Shown one piece after another: positions 1 through 12,834 of a stretch of DNA of 64,000 bases. The stretch is from assembly GCA_013396655.1 (NCBI GenBank), contig WBMV01006647.1:127221-191220 (forward strand). The letters are read 5' to 3'. Origin of the DNA: Campylorhamphus procurvoides. Its lineage: Eukaryota; Chordata; Aves; Passeriformes; Dendrocolaptidae. Both the position numbers and the translations under genes were made by a program. Each line of letters opens with the position of its first letter. The first letter of the stretch is position 1. The notes below the pieces were generated by a model that worked only from the letters and a program-made list of their open reading frames with translations, had not been told where the DNA came from and did no database searches.

Positions 1-640
1 CTTGCTGAGGAAAATGGGGTGATTTAAAATGCCACTTTGAGATTGACATGAAAATTTGAAGGCTGCATCAGCGACTGTTATGTAAATGGTTCTTGAAAAG
101 TCTCTGGATCATTTACTCAGAGGTGTATTTAAAGGAGGAAATGACTTATTCATACATTGTTTCATGAACTCATACTGGGATTTTTTTTTTTCCCCAAGCC
201 ACTTGAAGCTCAAAGGATTGTGAGAATGTAGGAAGCCACGTGGTGAACAAGGGCAGCCGAGCGGGGATGGAGGTGACACGAAAACAAATCCTGGGAATAA
301 ACACTGAGCAAACAAGTGATGCAACAAAACAAGCTGAATGAAATTGCTGAGCAAAGTCCTGGCTTGGGATCTTCCCACTGTGAGTGTCATATATCCTTTT
401 GGGAACCTGCCTGGAAAGGGAAGGTGTTCTGATCACACCTACCCATCTTAGGCATTGCTCTGGGGTTAACTCTTGCTCAGGAAGGATTCTGGTCTCTTTT
501 TGTAGGGTATTGGGTGTGTTTAACACTGGGGGGATTCCCTTTAATCCTGAGAAGGTCAGGGGGTTTTAGTCAAAGAAATGACCATGTGAAACATGCCAGA
601 GAAAATCCCGGAGTGATGCAGCCAGGATGTCACTGGGGGG
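1..640. other. Unannotated single-copy DNA
   Basis: No gene, RNA or recognisable repeat is seen. The open frames here are short and overlap each other on both strands. A short T run lies near 181-192. The stretch ends where the first duplicated block begins. Confidence 0.6.
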
Positions 641-1057
641 TGGAGAGGGAGGATATCAGGCTGGTTTGCCCTTGTTCCCATGAAGGTGTGTGAGAAGGAC
701 GTGGCAAGACAAGGACCTGAGGGTGGGGAAGCAGAGAGAGAGAGACGTGAACTTGGAGATAAAGAACTAAAAAGAGCAGTTTGGCCAAGCTAATTTTACG
801 AGGTGTGTTCACCCCAGCAGGCACCTCACAGGAATAGGGTGCAGCAGAGCCCTGTCATTCCGGGATTTCCTATTCCCTCAGGATCCTGGGCAACTTTGCA
901 CAAGGGATTCAGCCCTTCATTTCCTTGTGTTCCCCCTGCAAAGAGGAAATTCTGCCTTCCCCTTGCAGAAGGGCTTTAGGAAGGGCCAGTCTGCTGGGAC
1001 TGGGAGCTACTGGGGCCCTTCAGGGGCCTGATTGCCTGGATAATGAGCAAGGAGAGA
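641..1057. repeat. Direct duplication 1, copy A (ends at single N)
   Basis: This 417-base block recurs at 1059-1469. By eye the copies differ by about eleven substitutions and two small indels (2 bp in a TG run, 4 bp in a GA run). All differences lie in the first half; the last 200 or so bases are identical. Copy A stops exactly at the single N at 1058. It probably represents an overlapping contig end or the second haplotype rather than a genomic tandem duplication. No coding function is evident; the similar minus-strand frames in both copies simply reflect the duplication. Confidence 0.9.
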
Positions 1058-1058
1058 N

Positions 1059-1469
1059 TGGAGAGGGAGGATTTTGGGCTGGTTTGCCCTTGCTCCCATG
1101 AAGGTGTGAGAAGGATGTGGCAAGACAAGGACCTGAGTGTGGGGAAGCAGAGAGAGATGTGAACTCTGAGATAAAAAACTAAAAAGAGCAGTTTGGCCAA
1201 GCTAATTTTACGAGGTGTGTTTACCCCAGCAGGCACCTCACAGGAATAGGGTGCAGCAGAGCCCTGTCATTCCGGGATTTCCTATTCCCTCAGGATCCTG
1301 GGCAACTTTGCACAAGGGATTCAGCCCTTCATTTCCTTGTGTTCCCCCTGCAAAGAGGAAATTCTGCCTTCCCCTTGCAGAAGGGCTTTAGGAAGGGCCA
1401 GTCTGCTGGGACTGGGAGCTACTGGGGCCCTTCAGGGGCCTGATTGCCTGGATAATGAGCAAGGAGAGA
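1059..1469. repeat. Direct duplication 1, copy B (starts after single N)
   Basis: This is the 411-base partner of 641-1057, beginning immediately after the N at 1058 and continuing into unique sequence after 1469. If the duplication is an assembly artefact, the true sequence is the left flank, one copy of this block, then the right flank. Confidence 0.9.
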
Positions 1470-2391
1470 CTCACACAAAGATCCTGTCCAATAATTGCCA
1501 ACCTCCATTTCCACTATTATGTATTTGTGCTTTATTTTTATAGAAATCTTTTTAATATGCCTTTGTTTTCTTTGGGTTTAATTAATCTCTATCCAGTTCT
1601 TCACTTTATCAGGATTGTTGCTTGCCCACGTGCAGCCACGAGCTTGTTGTAGCACAGAAAGCCTTTCCATGTTATGTACCTTTGGTTAGCATAGATTTTT
1701 TTATATATATACTTAATTATCAAATTGTTCAGCACTTTCTTAGAAAAAGGTCTGTGGGAAACATCAAACCATCTCTTTTAAAAGCGTCTTGGGAGAGAAA
1801 CGATCACAAAGAGCCCCCTGTTTGCTGACGGGGCTGGAATTGCCCAGTTTGTGGATCAGGTTCACGTTGGAAGCTGTGCCCATGACAAAAGGCACCATGG
1901 AATATGTTCAAGGGGATAGTTCTGCTCCTGTGAAATTGCAATTGGAGTGTTAAACTTACCATGGGCTTTTCTTTGAGCTCAGATTCATTCCTAAGTTTAC
2001 AGATACAAGCACCATCTCTAATTTTACATGTGGGCTTAAGGTCTGAGGGAGCTTTTATTCTTTGCCCTCAAATTTATTTTTTTACTGCTTCTTAATCGTT
2101 GGGGGTCAGTTTGAGTGGATGGAAAATAAGTCTGGAAAAGGCGAAATGTTGGCTGCAATGAAAATATAAGTTTATATCTGATGGATGAGCAGAGGGAAGA
2201 GTGTTTCATTAACATGGAGTTTTTCCAAACCTGTTGTCTTCTGTCCTCTCACAGACCAGCTCTGGCAAAAAAAAGAAGGTTCTTGAGCTCAGTATAACCA
2301 ATAACTTGATTGGCTTTCTTTTGAGAACCACAGGCCCCTTCAGGCTGAGGGTTAATTTGGTATTTTTGGGAATCTGTGCAAACCCTACTGG
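1470..2391. other. Unannotated AT-rich single-copy DNA
   Basis: No gene is seen. The middle part (about 1530-1760) is AT-rich, with TTAATTAAT-like words and a short TATATATA run near 1702. It could include a conserved non-coding element, but nothing in the sequence alone proves it. Confidence 0.5.
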
Positions 2392-2645
2392 AATTATGGA
2401 ATCACTGAGGTGGGAAAAGGCTTTCAGGGTCATAAAGTCCACCCTTTGACCTGATGTCCACAAAGCCCTATTGCAAACCTCCATTTCCACTTGTTTTTTG
2501 GACACTTCCAGGGATGGGTCTCCACCAGTGCCCTGGGCAGTTTGTGCCAAAGCCTGACCACCCTTTTGGTGACTGAAGATTGTGTGGTGTTCAATCCAAA
2601 CCTCCCCTGCCTCAGCCTGAGAGGGGACTTGCTCTGGGATGATGA
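2392..2645 (-). mobile_element. CR1 LINE 3' fragment, old
   Basis: On the plus strand this starts with a degraded form of the CR1 end (gaatcactgaggtggg) and continues through the 'ctgggcagtttgtgccaaag' region, so the element's sense strand is minus. It is diverged and 5'-truncated, with no intact reverse transcriptase frame. This is the typical fate of avian CR1 insertions, most of which are short 3' pieces. Confidence 0.75.
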
Positions 2646-2699
2646 AGAGTTTGTGGTCAGGATGGCTTTGGGTCTGCGCAGGGTTGGGATTTAAAGCAA

Positions 2700-5555
2700 T
2701 ACTAAATTTCAGGGATGCTCAGGCCTTGCTATTGAGTTTTACCTGATAATGATGTTCAGAGATGTCAGAGTGACTCTGAAATACTGATACCTTGGGGACA
2801 CAGAGCTCAGTGAAGCTCCTGCTGCTGCAGCTTGGGTAGAGAATATCTGGTAAATCTAATGTAGAGCTTCTCCTCTCAGTTTTGATTTGATCTTGGGATG
2901 CCAAAGTCCATTTTGGAACCAGAGCTGCAGAAACCTCCATGGCTTTGCAGTTCACATTCATTAATGGCTTTTAATTAATAAATCAGAGTCAATGTTCAGC
3001 CATGTGAGAAGAATTAGGGTTCAGATGTCCTTGGCTTTGTTCAGCTGTCTCTGAAGGCAAAGGTGAATATTCAGGGCTCTGAAAATGCAAAGGTGATAAT
3101 TTTTCTCATAATTTCTTTGCTGCTCACCCAGAAAAGAAACCTCTATCCTGTGCAATGCAATAATTGTGCTTTGTTGGGATTAGGATTTATTTTTCATAAG
3201 ATACAACTCAAAAGCTGAATTCTGCACTATGGGAGTCCCTGTTTGCTCAGTGGGCCCTTCTGGGAATATCCTTGGAGGAATCCTGTTGTTTTTTGCCTCC
3301 CCTGTGCTGTCCCCAGTGGGCTGTGGAGGGAAAGGCCAAGCTGAGCATCTATGGTTCATTTTAAACAAAGGTTTAGTCCATGCAGACACTCCAGTTGGGT
3401 TTTAGGATATTCCATGCATGACCCAAACAAGAGGAACCTTGTGCTTGGAAAATCACTTTGTGGCAGCAGGAAGAACTCAGTCATGAAAGCCTGGACTTGC
3501 AGGGGAAAGAAAATGGTGCACGGGAAAATCAGGCTTAAATCATGGCATTGTGGTTAAATAATCCTTGTTTTTCAGCAGAGGAGGAATGTCTAACTCAAAC
3601 ACTGAAGAGAGCACGCCTATAAATCTGAATAATAAATCAAGGGGAAAGCGTGTGTTTAGGCCAAGTGTCCCTCTTGAAATACATAAACATGGTATTTCTT
3701 GTTGAAGTTAAGGAATAGAAAAACTTGTTTTTACTGTCTGGGAGCTCTTTGCTTGGCTCCACAAGGTAATAAGTCACACAGCCCATCTCCATGTGACCCA
3801 CACATGGTAAAGGCAGATAAATCAAGGGCTGGGTGAGAGTTATGAATTGCCCACATGAAAGACCTCAGCCTGATGTCATGTGGGTGGAAGGGGTGACCAA
3901 AGCAGAGTGGGCTCTGCAGGGAACACTGGGGGGGAAAAGCACTTCTCCTGTGTCTCCCCAGCTGTACATTGAATAGATATGCCTTGAGGTTTTAAATCCC
4001 ACAGAATTGGGGTTTGCCTCCAATTTCTTCTTATTTTCTTGGACCGAATCAGATGCTTCTTTTTATTTGCTGTTCAGGAAGTGGAAATGTAGAAGTGAAG
4101 TCATCTATAAACATCACTAATGCTGACAGACAGTTCAATAAATAACTGAAACTGTGTTTTTTCGGTGCCCCCATCGCTCTGAGATCTGAAATGCTGAACG
4201 TTTCAGAGGCAAAACCTGCCAGACCACTCACTCTGAGAATTTTGTGCTCAGTAGCCCCAAATCCCCAGTGCTGTGAGGAGCCTTTTGTGCACACAACCAC
4301 GCCTTTTAGGTATTTAGATATTCAAAGTTCCTCCTGTGCAGAAGCATCAGAGATCAGGGGCCTAATGGGACAAGAAGCAGAAGAAAGAGCTCGTTGTCAG
4401 GAGGTAATAACTCCTTGTCATTCTCCGTGGGAGGCTGGTGGAGGTTCAAAAAAATTGGGGAAGATTGTTGCTAAGCGCTTGCCAGATCATCTCCTGGTTC
4501 ACCAGCACCCAGGGCAGCCTGGCTCGAAGATCTGCTCTCCAGGAAGTTTTAAATATCTGTCCTGCAGCCTTTTAGTGGGAAATTAAGCTGAATTTACTTC
4601 GTTTTCAGAGGGAAATATGTATAATTAAGTATTAAATATATACAGCATTGTCTGGCCCCTCTGAAGGGAATATCGTGAGACCTTTCTGGAATATCTTGTC
4701 CTTGTTACCATTTTGCCACCAGGATCTCCTATTGCTTTTGATCCTGTTGATGTTTCACAGCACGTGGCTGGAATTTGATGTTGATGCCACGTTTTTCTGT
4801 AAATCATGGGGATGTGAGAGGGGACAATTTGGAGTGACAGCCTGGGGGTTCCTCATTCATTAATTCATCACTGCTCACTCATTTGGGAATTCCCTTCGCC
4901 TCCATCATCCTGGCAACACAAAAACTTGTTTCCCACTTGGAAATCCTACCAGAACCCCTTCCTGCAGATGGAAATCTGTGATGGCCCTGCAAAGCCAGAG
5001 GAAAGGAGGCTCTTTGACATTTGTTAGCTGGCTGATGTGTTGGAGCAATCTTCCCTAAACTGCAGGAGGGAGCTGCCAATTCCTGCACGTTGGAGGAGAA
5101 ATGCTGCCTTATTTGGAGAGGTTTGCTCCCACTCGGGGCCACAACAGTGGTTTCCAAACTCCTCTGGTATTTGATGACTGTGGCATAACTTTGGAGACCT
5201 TTGTGAGCTTTCTATTCCTCCTTTCAGCTGTTTTGAGATAACTGGGTGGCAGCTGGGGAAGGGAGAGAGTCCTTTGAGCTCTGCTGCCTCGGGAGGGTTT
5301 GTTGGGATCCAGGGAGGATGGACTTTTTCCTATGCCTAAAGATTTCCATGAGAAACCCCAAAACTACACCATTCCCTCCCTCCTTTTCACCTGGATTTTG
5401 TTTGTTTGGCTGAGGAGTAGAAAACAGCAAGATGAGAGTTTGAATTTCTGGCAGAGATCAAGGGTGGCTGCTCAGCTTTGGGAAGGGTCCTCCCCTTCCT
5501 CATGGGCAGGATGTCCATGGGAACAGCTGTGATCCTGCTTTGGTGGTTCCTTGGG
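2700..5555. other. Unannotated single-copy DNA
   Basis: I see nothing assignable over this 2.9-kb stretch. Frames are short and conflict between strands, with no splice-bounded exon I could defend. Pockets near 3620-3700 and 4080-4240 have the mixed-composition, non-repetitive look of constrained sequence, but this is only an impression. Confidence 0.5.
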
Positions 5556-5559
5556 TGTC

Positions 5560-5892
5560 TAGGGAAGGGAAGGAGCTGAGGGGGCTCAACCTGGAGAAAA
5601 GGAGGCTCAGGGGGGACCTTCTGGCTCTACAAGTCCCTGCCAAGAAGGGGGAGCTGGGGTGGGTTGGGCTCTGCTCCCAGGGAACAGGGACAGGATGAGG
5701 GGATATTCCATGCTGGATATTAGGGATGATTTCTCCCTGGAAAGGGTTGTTCAGCCCTGGCAGAGCTGCCCAGGGCAGTGCTGTGTCCCCATCCTTGGAG
5801 GGGTTTAACAGCCCTGTGGATGTGGCACTTGGGGACATGGTCAGTGGTGGCCCTGGAAATGCTGGACTCAGATCTTAAAGGTCCTCTCCATC
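5560..5892 (+). mobile_element. CR1 LINE 3' fragment
   Basis: Translated on the plus strand, the 5' part gives the CR1 ORF2 C-terminal pattern (GLNLEKRRLRGDL-like near 5583) and then the 'PSLEGFNSPVDVAL'-like tail. It ends near 5890 with a degraded form of the usual gatgatcttaaaggtc end. Several frame breaks make it a dead copy. It is longer than most CR1 pieces in the window because it keeps some of the ORF2 end. Confidence 0.88.
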
Positions 5893-8600
5893 AGAGCCCT
5901 TGGTCCAGTGGCCATCAGGGTCAGTCCTGCAGCAGTGGTGAGAAGCCACATTTGGGGATGGAGTTTATTCTCCTTCTGTGGGTGGATCTGGTGCAGAAAC
6001 ATCTGGAAAGAATCACTTTTGGGATCTGTGGTGGTGCTGCCAATGCCCTAATGTGGGGCTTCAGAAATACCCTGGAAGGACTTTGGGGTCTCTCTCCCTT
6101 CCCTCTGACCTGTATATGAACTCAATGCCCCCTCTGCACTGTGATTTCCTCAGTTTACCCCTTTTTGCTCCTTTTAGCCCATGAACTGTTTGTTTGGGAA
6201 TGTGCATTGCTGTTTCTCTGGAATTTTTTTGCTAACTCCCATCTCCAGAGCTGGTTTTACATGTTTAATTTTATTATGTTCATGAGGCATCGTTGGCAGG
6301 AACGGCACTATAAAAAGCATTCATTTCATGGAGTGGCACAAACATGTTTTCAGCTGAATTGATGACACTGAATATAAAACACTTCTCATTTACTCTTCCC
6401 CTTTAGGTTTGTTTAATGAACTAAAGTTTTTCTTATTACTTAGAGGTGCAGTTCTTTCCAGCCATCCAGAAAGGGTACAAAACACAATGGGAATTTATAG
6501 GTGCCATCTCTTGAGAATGACCTGTTTCAGGAGCCTTTCTTGGTGTGTTACCACAATTCTACTCTTCTTTTTTTCTCACTATTTCTCCTTGAACTCCTTA
6601 TTTTGAACAAAGAGAATAAAATGACTGTAAATGAGGAGATCTGGATTAAGAAGCCATTTGGGAAGGTACCAAAACCTGGAAGCAGACACATCTTTACGCT
6701 TGGGAAACTAACGTATTTGAGGTCATTTTTGGGACCAAAAGCACAGCTTTTAGTCTTCAAGTTGTTCATGATGCAAACAGCCATGATTTATTGAATCTAC
6801 ATAAAGTATTTCTCCCTGGCAGTGGGATATTATTGATTAATATGCTCATTGCCACTTCTGTAGGTACTTTGCAGGAGGCACTTCCTTAGGCTGTGATGAA
6901 GCCACACATGTTTCTGATGCCATTATATACAGGGGTGTGTAGAGCCTGCAAGTGGTCCTGTCTTCCACTGCTCCATGTAGGACTCATCTTAATGATTAAT
7001 TAATTTTCTGGAGGGGTTGTACAGGTCTTCCAGGCCATGTGGATAAACTGGGAGGAAGCAGATGGGCAGGGCAGAGCCTGAAGTGAGATGATCAGACTGT
7101 GCTGCTTTCCCATGTACAGGTATTGACACTCAATCAGTGCTTCATCAGGAGTTTGACCCCCCCAGCTGGCCTATAATTTAATATAAATATTGAAAATAGT
7201 TGGATCAAGGTGTGGCACAAAAGGCTGTGTCTCATGTTCATGCTGTTCTAACTCTTCATCCCCTGGTGTAGCTCCTCTTTCAACCACTGGCACTTGTGTC
7301 CCTCTGGAACAGCTTCAGATTGGGCAAAAATCGGGGATTTGTCAAACTTCCCACACCTGAAGGACAAAATAAACTGACCAACATCAGTGCCACTGAGTGC
7401 CAATAATGGGCATCACACCCAGCAGGTGCCACGTGCCCGACTGAGGAGCTGACAGGCACAGGAGCAGAAGGAGTTTTTGAGCCAATGGCTTATCAAAGGC
7501 TGTCAGAATAATCATTTTTCTCCTGATTTCAGTCGATTGCTGTCTGACAATTGAAAGGCAAGACTATTCAGAGAGCGTTCACCCACGCTGGGGCCTGATC
7601 CTCAGTGCTCTGCAGCCACATCCCGGGAATAAAGGGGAAAAGCACACACAGGACAGCCCAGATGGAGATTGTTAAACATGGAGCATGTTAAACATGTGTG
7701 TTATTTAGCTTTGGAGAGTGGTGAGGTTATGGGAGTATCCTTGGGAAAGAAGGCAAAAGAATCTCCTGTAGATCAAAATAATTTGGAACCGAAGAATTAA
7801 TGGAAAGATTGTTGAAAAAAGGGGAAGAATGGAGATGACAGCCCTGAAATTCAGGTTACAACTGGAGCCTCCTCACTCTGCAGGAATGTGATTAAACATA
7901 GGACATGGGAATGATTGGGAAAGGGTTTTAATAATTTGGTTTTGAGGGACTTTGCAGTCTCCTGATATGCCTTAGAAATATAGTGCAGTTCTCACCAGCA
8001 TTATTGAAGCTGAACTCAGAATTCTTGAGTAGTAATGATGAATTACAGATTAATTTTGTCCAATCTGAGCTCAGAATTCTACTGAAGTCTCGTGCTTTAG
8101 GCTCACCTGTCCATGTGACTCTCAAAACTGATGTTAGGACTCAGAATGCAACATGAATTCTTTCTTTTATTGTATGGAAGGTGGGCAAAGAAGATGCCAA
8201 AAGGCTACCCACAAACCAAACACTGTACAGCACATATAAAATATGATCTGAACATCAGTGATTGTATTTTTAGTAGGATGAGTGTTCTGACTGAAATGCA
8301 GCAATCTGTCACTTGGCCTTTCTGTGACATTCAGTGTATTGAAATTACCAGGGGAAGATTGCTTTTTGACATGCTGAATTAACTAAGTTAGAAAGTTGAG
8401 CTTTGTCATCCCTGCTAATTGTTACAGGGAGAGGAAGAGTTGTTTGTCTTTTGTATTTGAAGCAGGAGATTCAGACAGTAATAACAAATGAAAACCAAAG
8501 GATGTGTTCTTGATAAAGGTCATCCTTGGAAAGAGTAGATTTGGTTGACTGAGAGAAACTACTTCTCATGTGAGCTGTGGAAGTGAGTGATTGTGCTGAA
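5893..8600. other. Unannotated single-copy DNA
   Basis: No gene or clear repeat is seen across this 2.7 kb. Around 6980-7010 there is a TTAATTAATT-type word, and near 7160-7200 an AT-rich stretch. The rest is ordinary mixed sequence with stops in all frames. Confidence 0.5.
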
Positions 8601-8603
8601 TTC

Positions 8604-8757
8604 TGGCTGCCCCATCCCTGGAAGTGTCCAAGGCCAGGTTGGACAGGGCTTGGAGCACCCTGGGCTATGGAAGGTGTCCCTGCCATGGCAGGGGTGGGAA
8701 TGGATGGGCTTTGAGGTCCTTCCAGCCCAAACCATTCTGGGATTGCATGATTATGAT
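8604..8757 (+). mobile_element. CR1 LINE 3' terminal fragment
   Basis: The last 150 bases of a CR1 element are recognisable from the gtgtccaaggccaggttgga segment, the ccctgccatggcaggg segment and the ccaaaccattctggg end. The element is severely 5'-truncated and carries no coding capacity. Confidence 0.9.
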
Positions 8758-9439
8758 GCATTAGTAAATGCATTAATACTGTTTATGAATTAGAAAAACA
8801 GTGGTATGACCGTGGCTGGCCCAGTGCAACCAGCAAAGAGGAGAAGAGCAAAGCAGTTGTGTCACTTTGTCAGAAGCTCTTTTAATTACAGGTTAGTTAA
8901 TAAAGGTAAGGAGAGCAAATGAGGCCTCTGAGAAGGATACAGTGCACTGTCAGAGCTCTCATCTGGTGGTAATTAGTAGGTAGAAGATGTGGAGCTTCAC
9001 ATCCTGGCACCCTCCTGCTCCACAATACCTGGATTTCAATGGGGAGAGCTGAGGATTCGGGTGTAGGTGGGAGTTGTGCCTCAAAAGTTTTCTCTCTAAG
9101 CTTTTGGATCCCGTGACATTGTGAGACCTGAGAGACTGGGGACAGGTATATAATAATGTTCCCCAATATTTTGGCTTGCTGTGTGAAGACACCTTCTTTA
9201 AGGTAATTTTCGTACTTTAAAGTTTGCAAAATATGTGGAGTGCTATGGAGCTGCTGTGGAGAATTCAGGGTAAGAGAAACATCTTGGTATTTTGGTTTTT
9301 CAGGAAGACTTGATAAATGGTACATTTCCTTCTTGATGGTTTTTTCTTCCAAACTGCAGCTTCTATGTAACTTGTTTTAATGCCTTTGAGGGGAACCACA
9401 GTGGACCATGGTTTGGTACCTCAAGGGGTTACAAGAGAC

Positions 9440-9739
9440 TGTAGAGGGATTTTGGGCAAGGGATTGAGGGACAGGACACAGGGAATGGCTTCCCACTGCC
9501 AGAGGGCAGAGATGGATGGGATATTGGGAATTACTGGCTGGGAGGGTGGGCAGGGACTGGAATAGATTTCCCAGAGAAGCTGTGGCTGCCCCTGGATCCC
9601 TGGGAGTGTCCAAGGCCAGGCTGGATGGGGCTTGGAGCAACCTGGGCTGGTGGGAGGTGTCCCTGCCTGTGGCAGGGGAGTGGAATGGGATCGTGCTTAA
9701 GGACCCTCCCAACCCAAACCATTCCATGATTCTGTGACA
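9440..9739 (+). mobile_element. CR1 LINE 3' fragment
   Basis: It starts in the 'agggacaggacacaggga' part of the CR1 tail and runs to the ccattccatgattctgtga terminus near 9738. Plus-strand translation gives the familiar CR1 tail pattern WNRFPREAVAAP followed by KARLDGA, with frame disruptions. Both the length and the intact terminus suggest a moderately young copy. Confidence 0.92.
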
Positions 9740-10974
9740 ACACTTCCCAGTACAGAAGTTCTTCTGGTCCCTGAGCCTTGCCTTTTCCAGACTTGGGGCT
9801 CCAGCATTTGGGAAGGGGTTGCCCTCACACTGAGGATTTGCTGTGGCTCTGCATCCCATTGCATCCATCAGGACTGGGAGTGGAGTGCTGCTGATAACAC
9901 TTCATTCCATGACTTTTGGCCAAACCTTGGGCCCTCTGAGTGGTGGCAGGGGTGGATGAATATCCAGAAGTTCACTGCAGGGTGTTCTACAGTGGAAATG
10001 GTGCAGGATTGCAGGAAAACACTTTTATTTTGGCTTTGAATCAACCATTTGACCCGAGGAAGGACAGGAATTAAGGCTGTGAGAGCATCCAGCTCCCTTT
10101 GCTGCATTTGGGGTGATCCAGGCTGTAATTCCACCCTCTCCTTGAGAACCCAGTCATACCCAGTTCATGTGGCAGCAGCAGTGAGGGGAGGATGACGGTG
10201 CCAAAGCAAGCTCGACTTGACTCATTTAAACTTGTGATTTAAATATTTTTGATGTTTCTGTATCTATATCAACTTTGGGAGTGAAAAACCACCTTGGCTG
10301 CTTTAGCACCCACTTGGTGATGACTGATGCTGGTACAGGGAGACATCCAGGCTGTGTGGTTCAAGCCCTTTGGGCTGAACACCTCAAAATACTTAGGGGA
10401 GACAGCAGCACAATTTATGGGGCAAAATATAACAGTTTTGTATCTCTCATATTTCTGGGGGTCAAACTTGTCCTGCTTTCTCCTGTGAATTTGATTGATA
10501 TTATTATCAAATTATCTTGCTTTTGGGGCAGAAATAACACACCTCACTGTTACAACTATAAACTTTCTCATTGTTAACTTATAAATAAGAATACTACAGA
10601 AAAATGTATTTTTTTCTCCCCATTTGAGGATTTGTTTCCTCTGCCCAGCTTTTATGGAGGGTTGTCTGGGATGATTTTGTGCTGGCCCTGGACCAGGGCT
10701 GTGATTCTTGGCCATTTGTGCCAGCTTTGGTTCCAAGCCCTCCCAACCTGTGAATTTTTGAGGCCACGGCTCCCTCGCGTGGTGGCTCCGCACAAACCTC
10801 GTCCCTTCCCCAAGAAAACCCCAAATTCCCTCTTTTCCTGACAGCAGAAGTTTCCATCCAGTCTCTTGCACCTTTTCTGTGCCTTGGTGGGATCAAGGTC
10901 ATTGTGTCACCCAAACCTTCATTGGAGAAGGAGGTGCCCACCTGCCCTAAAATCCTTATTAAGGCACAAGGTGG
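9740..10974. other. Unannotated single-copy DNA
   Basis: No supportable gene. A short AT-rich pocket at about 10225-10275 and another at 10490-10620 separate ordinary mixed sequence. Overlapping minus-strand frames near 10512-11031 have no recognisable domain, and the second runs into the CR1 piece that follows. Confidence 0.5.
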
Positions 10975-11043
10975 ATTCCCATGGCAGGGTTGGATCTGGA
11001 TGGTCCTGAGGTCCCTTCCAACCCAAACCACTCTGGGATTGCA
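10975..11043 (+). mobile_element. CR1 3' terminus remnant
   Basis: Only the last ~70 bases of a CR1 are present: ccatggcagggttgg, gaggtcccttccaaccc and a ccactctgggattg end. Confidence 0.8.
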
Positions 11044-12062
11044 GCCCCAAAAATCCCAATAATTGTCACATTATGCAGAATTCTAGAGAACGTCAGTGCT
11101 GAGCAATAGGAAGTGTTTAATGAGCGTTATTTTAATTAATGTGAACTATTCCTGAGGCTCCAAATGAGTTTGACTTTAGGTTGTAGAAAACAGAGAGCAC
11201 GTTTTTAGCGTGATGTTGTAGGAAAATCAGTATTCCTAAGGAAAATCAGTGTCCTCAGGATAGGATAAAAATTTGTAATCAACTACTGTTGCTTCATGAA
11301 TATTAATTAAATTACATTCATATATATAGTGTGCATATAGAGTGAACTGATAATACATTAGCTATATAAATATATATAATGCATTTTCTGTGTATAGACA
11401 GTACATTTTCTATCTATAAATTTAACTCTAATATATATATTTAATGTATTCTCAGTTCAGAATGAAACCTTTCCTGTGTTATCCCTGTGCACCCTCATGG
11501 TCTCAGTGTCCAGTGCTGCTTTTGCATGGGACATTTCCAGTTTTTGATTGTAAAAATTATTCCTTAATATTCATCTAGTGGGCTCATCTCTCTTGTGCAT
11601 TCAGTGGGCATCATCCTTGCCTTGAAAAACTGAATTTTCCTGCAGGTTACCCTGGATGAGGCACAAAGAGTCTCCTCCTCTCACTGGTTCAGAGTGATAA
11701 GGGGACTGCGTTTCTTTTTCATATTTCATAGTTAAAAGTTGTATCTTTTTTTAATTTATTTTGGGTCTTTCCTGCTTTGAGGAAATTTTTTATTTTCTCT
11801 CTCCTGGTTCCATAAATATTCAAAGTTACATTTACCTTAAAAAAGACTAAACATGGAGTGTTCAATTGGGTTTATTTTATATTATATATACATAATATCA
11901 GAGAGACTTCTCTTACATATTCAAAACCTCTTTCCTTCCCTTTGTGAACATACAATTAAATCCACAGTTGTAGATACTCAGTTCACCTCCTCCTAATCCC
12001 TTTGGGATATTTTGGTGTTCCAAGCATCCTCTTCCTCTTATTTTCCACCCAAATATTCAAAA
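11044..12062. other. AT-rich stretch with TA-dinucleotide patches
   Basis: About 11310-11450 is dominated by interrupted TATATA runs, and a further AT-rich patch lies near 11870-11900. The section 11060-11230, with words such as TTTAATTAATG, looks like single-copy DNA of regulatory type. No gene is seen. Confidence 0.55.
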
Positions 12063-12170
12063 ATCATAGAATAGTTTTGATTGGAGGGGACCATCAAGCT
12101 CATCTCAGTCCAACCCCTGCCATGGGCAGGGACACTTTCCACTATCCCAGGTTACTCAGGGACATCCAAT
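12063..12170 (-). mobile_element. CR1 LINE 3' fragment
   Basis: The plus strand reads as the reverse complement of a CR1 end: atcatagaatagttttg, then ctgccatgggcagggacac and a degraded tccactagcccaggttgc region. It lies about 110 bp before a second minus-strand CR1 of a different 3' type, so the two are probably independent insertions. Confidence 0.88.
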
Positions 12171-12283
12171 TCCCAAAATATCAGCTGGCTGAAGTCAGGT
12201 CTGCTCCTCGGGTCCCTGGCTGTGGGAAAACAGACTTGCCACAGTAAAGCTGCTTTTTCTTGGCTGCCTTGTGGTTTGTAGGG

Positions 12284-12495
12284 AAACACAGAATCATGAG
12301 GGAGGGAAAAGCCCTTGAAGACCATCGAGTCCAACTGTCCCATGCCCCCAAGTGCCACATCCCCAGGGCTTTGAAATCCCTTCAGGGATGGGAATCCACC
12401 CCTGCCCTGGGCAGTTGGACCCTGGTTTGGACAAACCTCTCCATGAAGAATCTTTCCCTGATGTCCAACCTGACCTTCCTGTGGTGCAGCTCTAA
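12284..12495 (-). mobile_element. CR1 LINE 3' fragment (second 3'-end type)
   Basis: It carries the alternative CR1 tail with cccccaagtgccacatcc and gggatgggaatccaccc, read on the minus strand, and then the ctgggcag region. This class recurs at 13.57, 18.48, 28.5 and 30.7 kb and differs from the 'gtccaaggccaggttgg' class. Confidence 0.88.
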
Positions 12496-12834
12496 ATAAT
12501 TTTCTCTCCTTTATGTCCTCCTTCTCCCCTTGCTTTATCTCCTCCTTCCCAACCTCTTCCTCTGCCCGTGGGAACAGAGACCTTCAGCAGACATCAGATT
12601 TACATTTTCCACCTTATTTTCTCTTGAAGATTACTCAAGGAGGGAGCTGAGCTTCAGCACTCCTTTTGTCCTCTTCCCCCTTGGCATGAGAGCGTAGAGA
12701 GGGTGGTGTGGCTGCAGAGGTGGCACCCAGCACCCTCCAAGGGTCCCCACGGAGCATCTGTGCCATGTGCCCGAGGCCAGGGATCACCCCCGGCACAGAT
12801 GCCTCGTGTGGCACAGGCGTGTGTGTTTCTGGGC

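Noticed and set aside
630..1236. Two similar minus-strand frames suggesting paralogous peptides
   Set aside because: Explained by the 0.4-kb duplication around the N at 1058.
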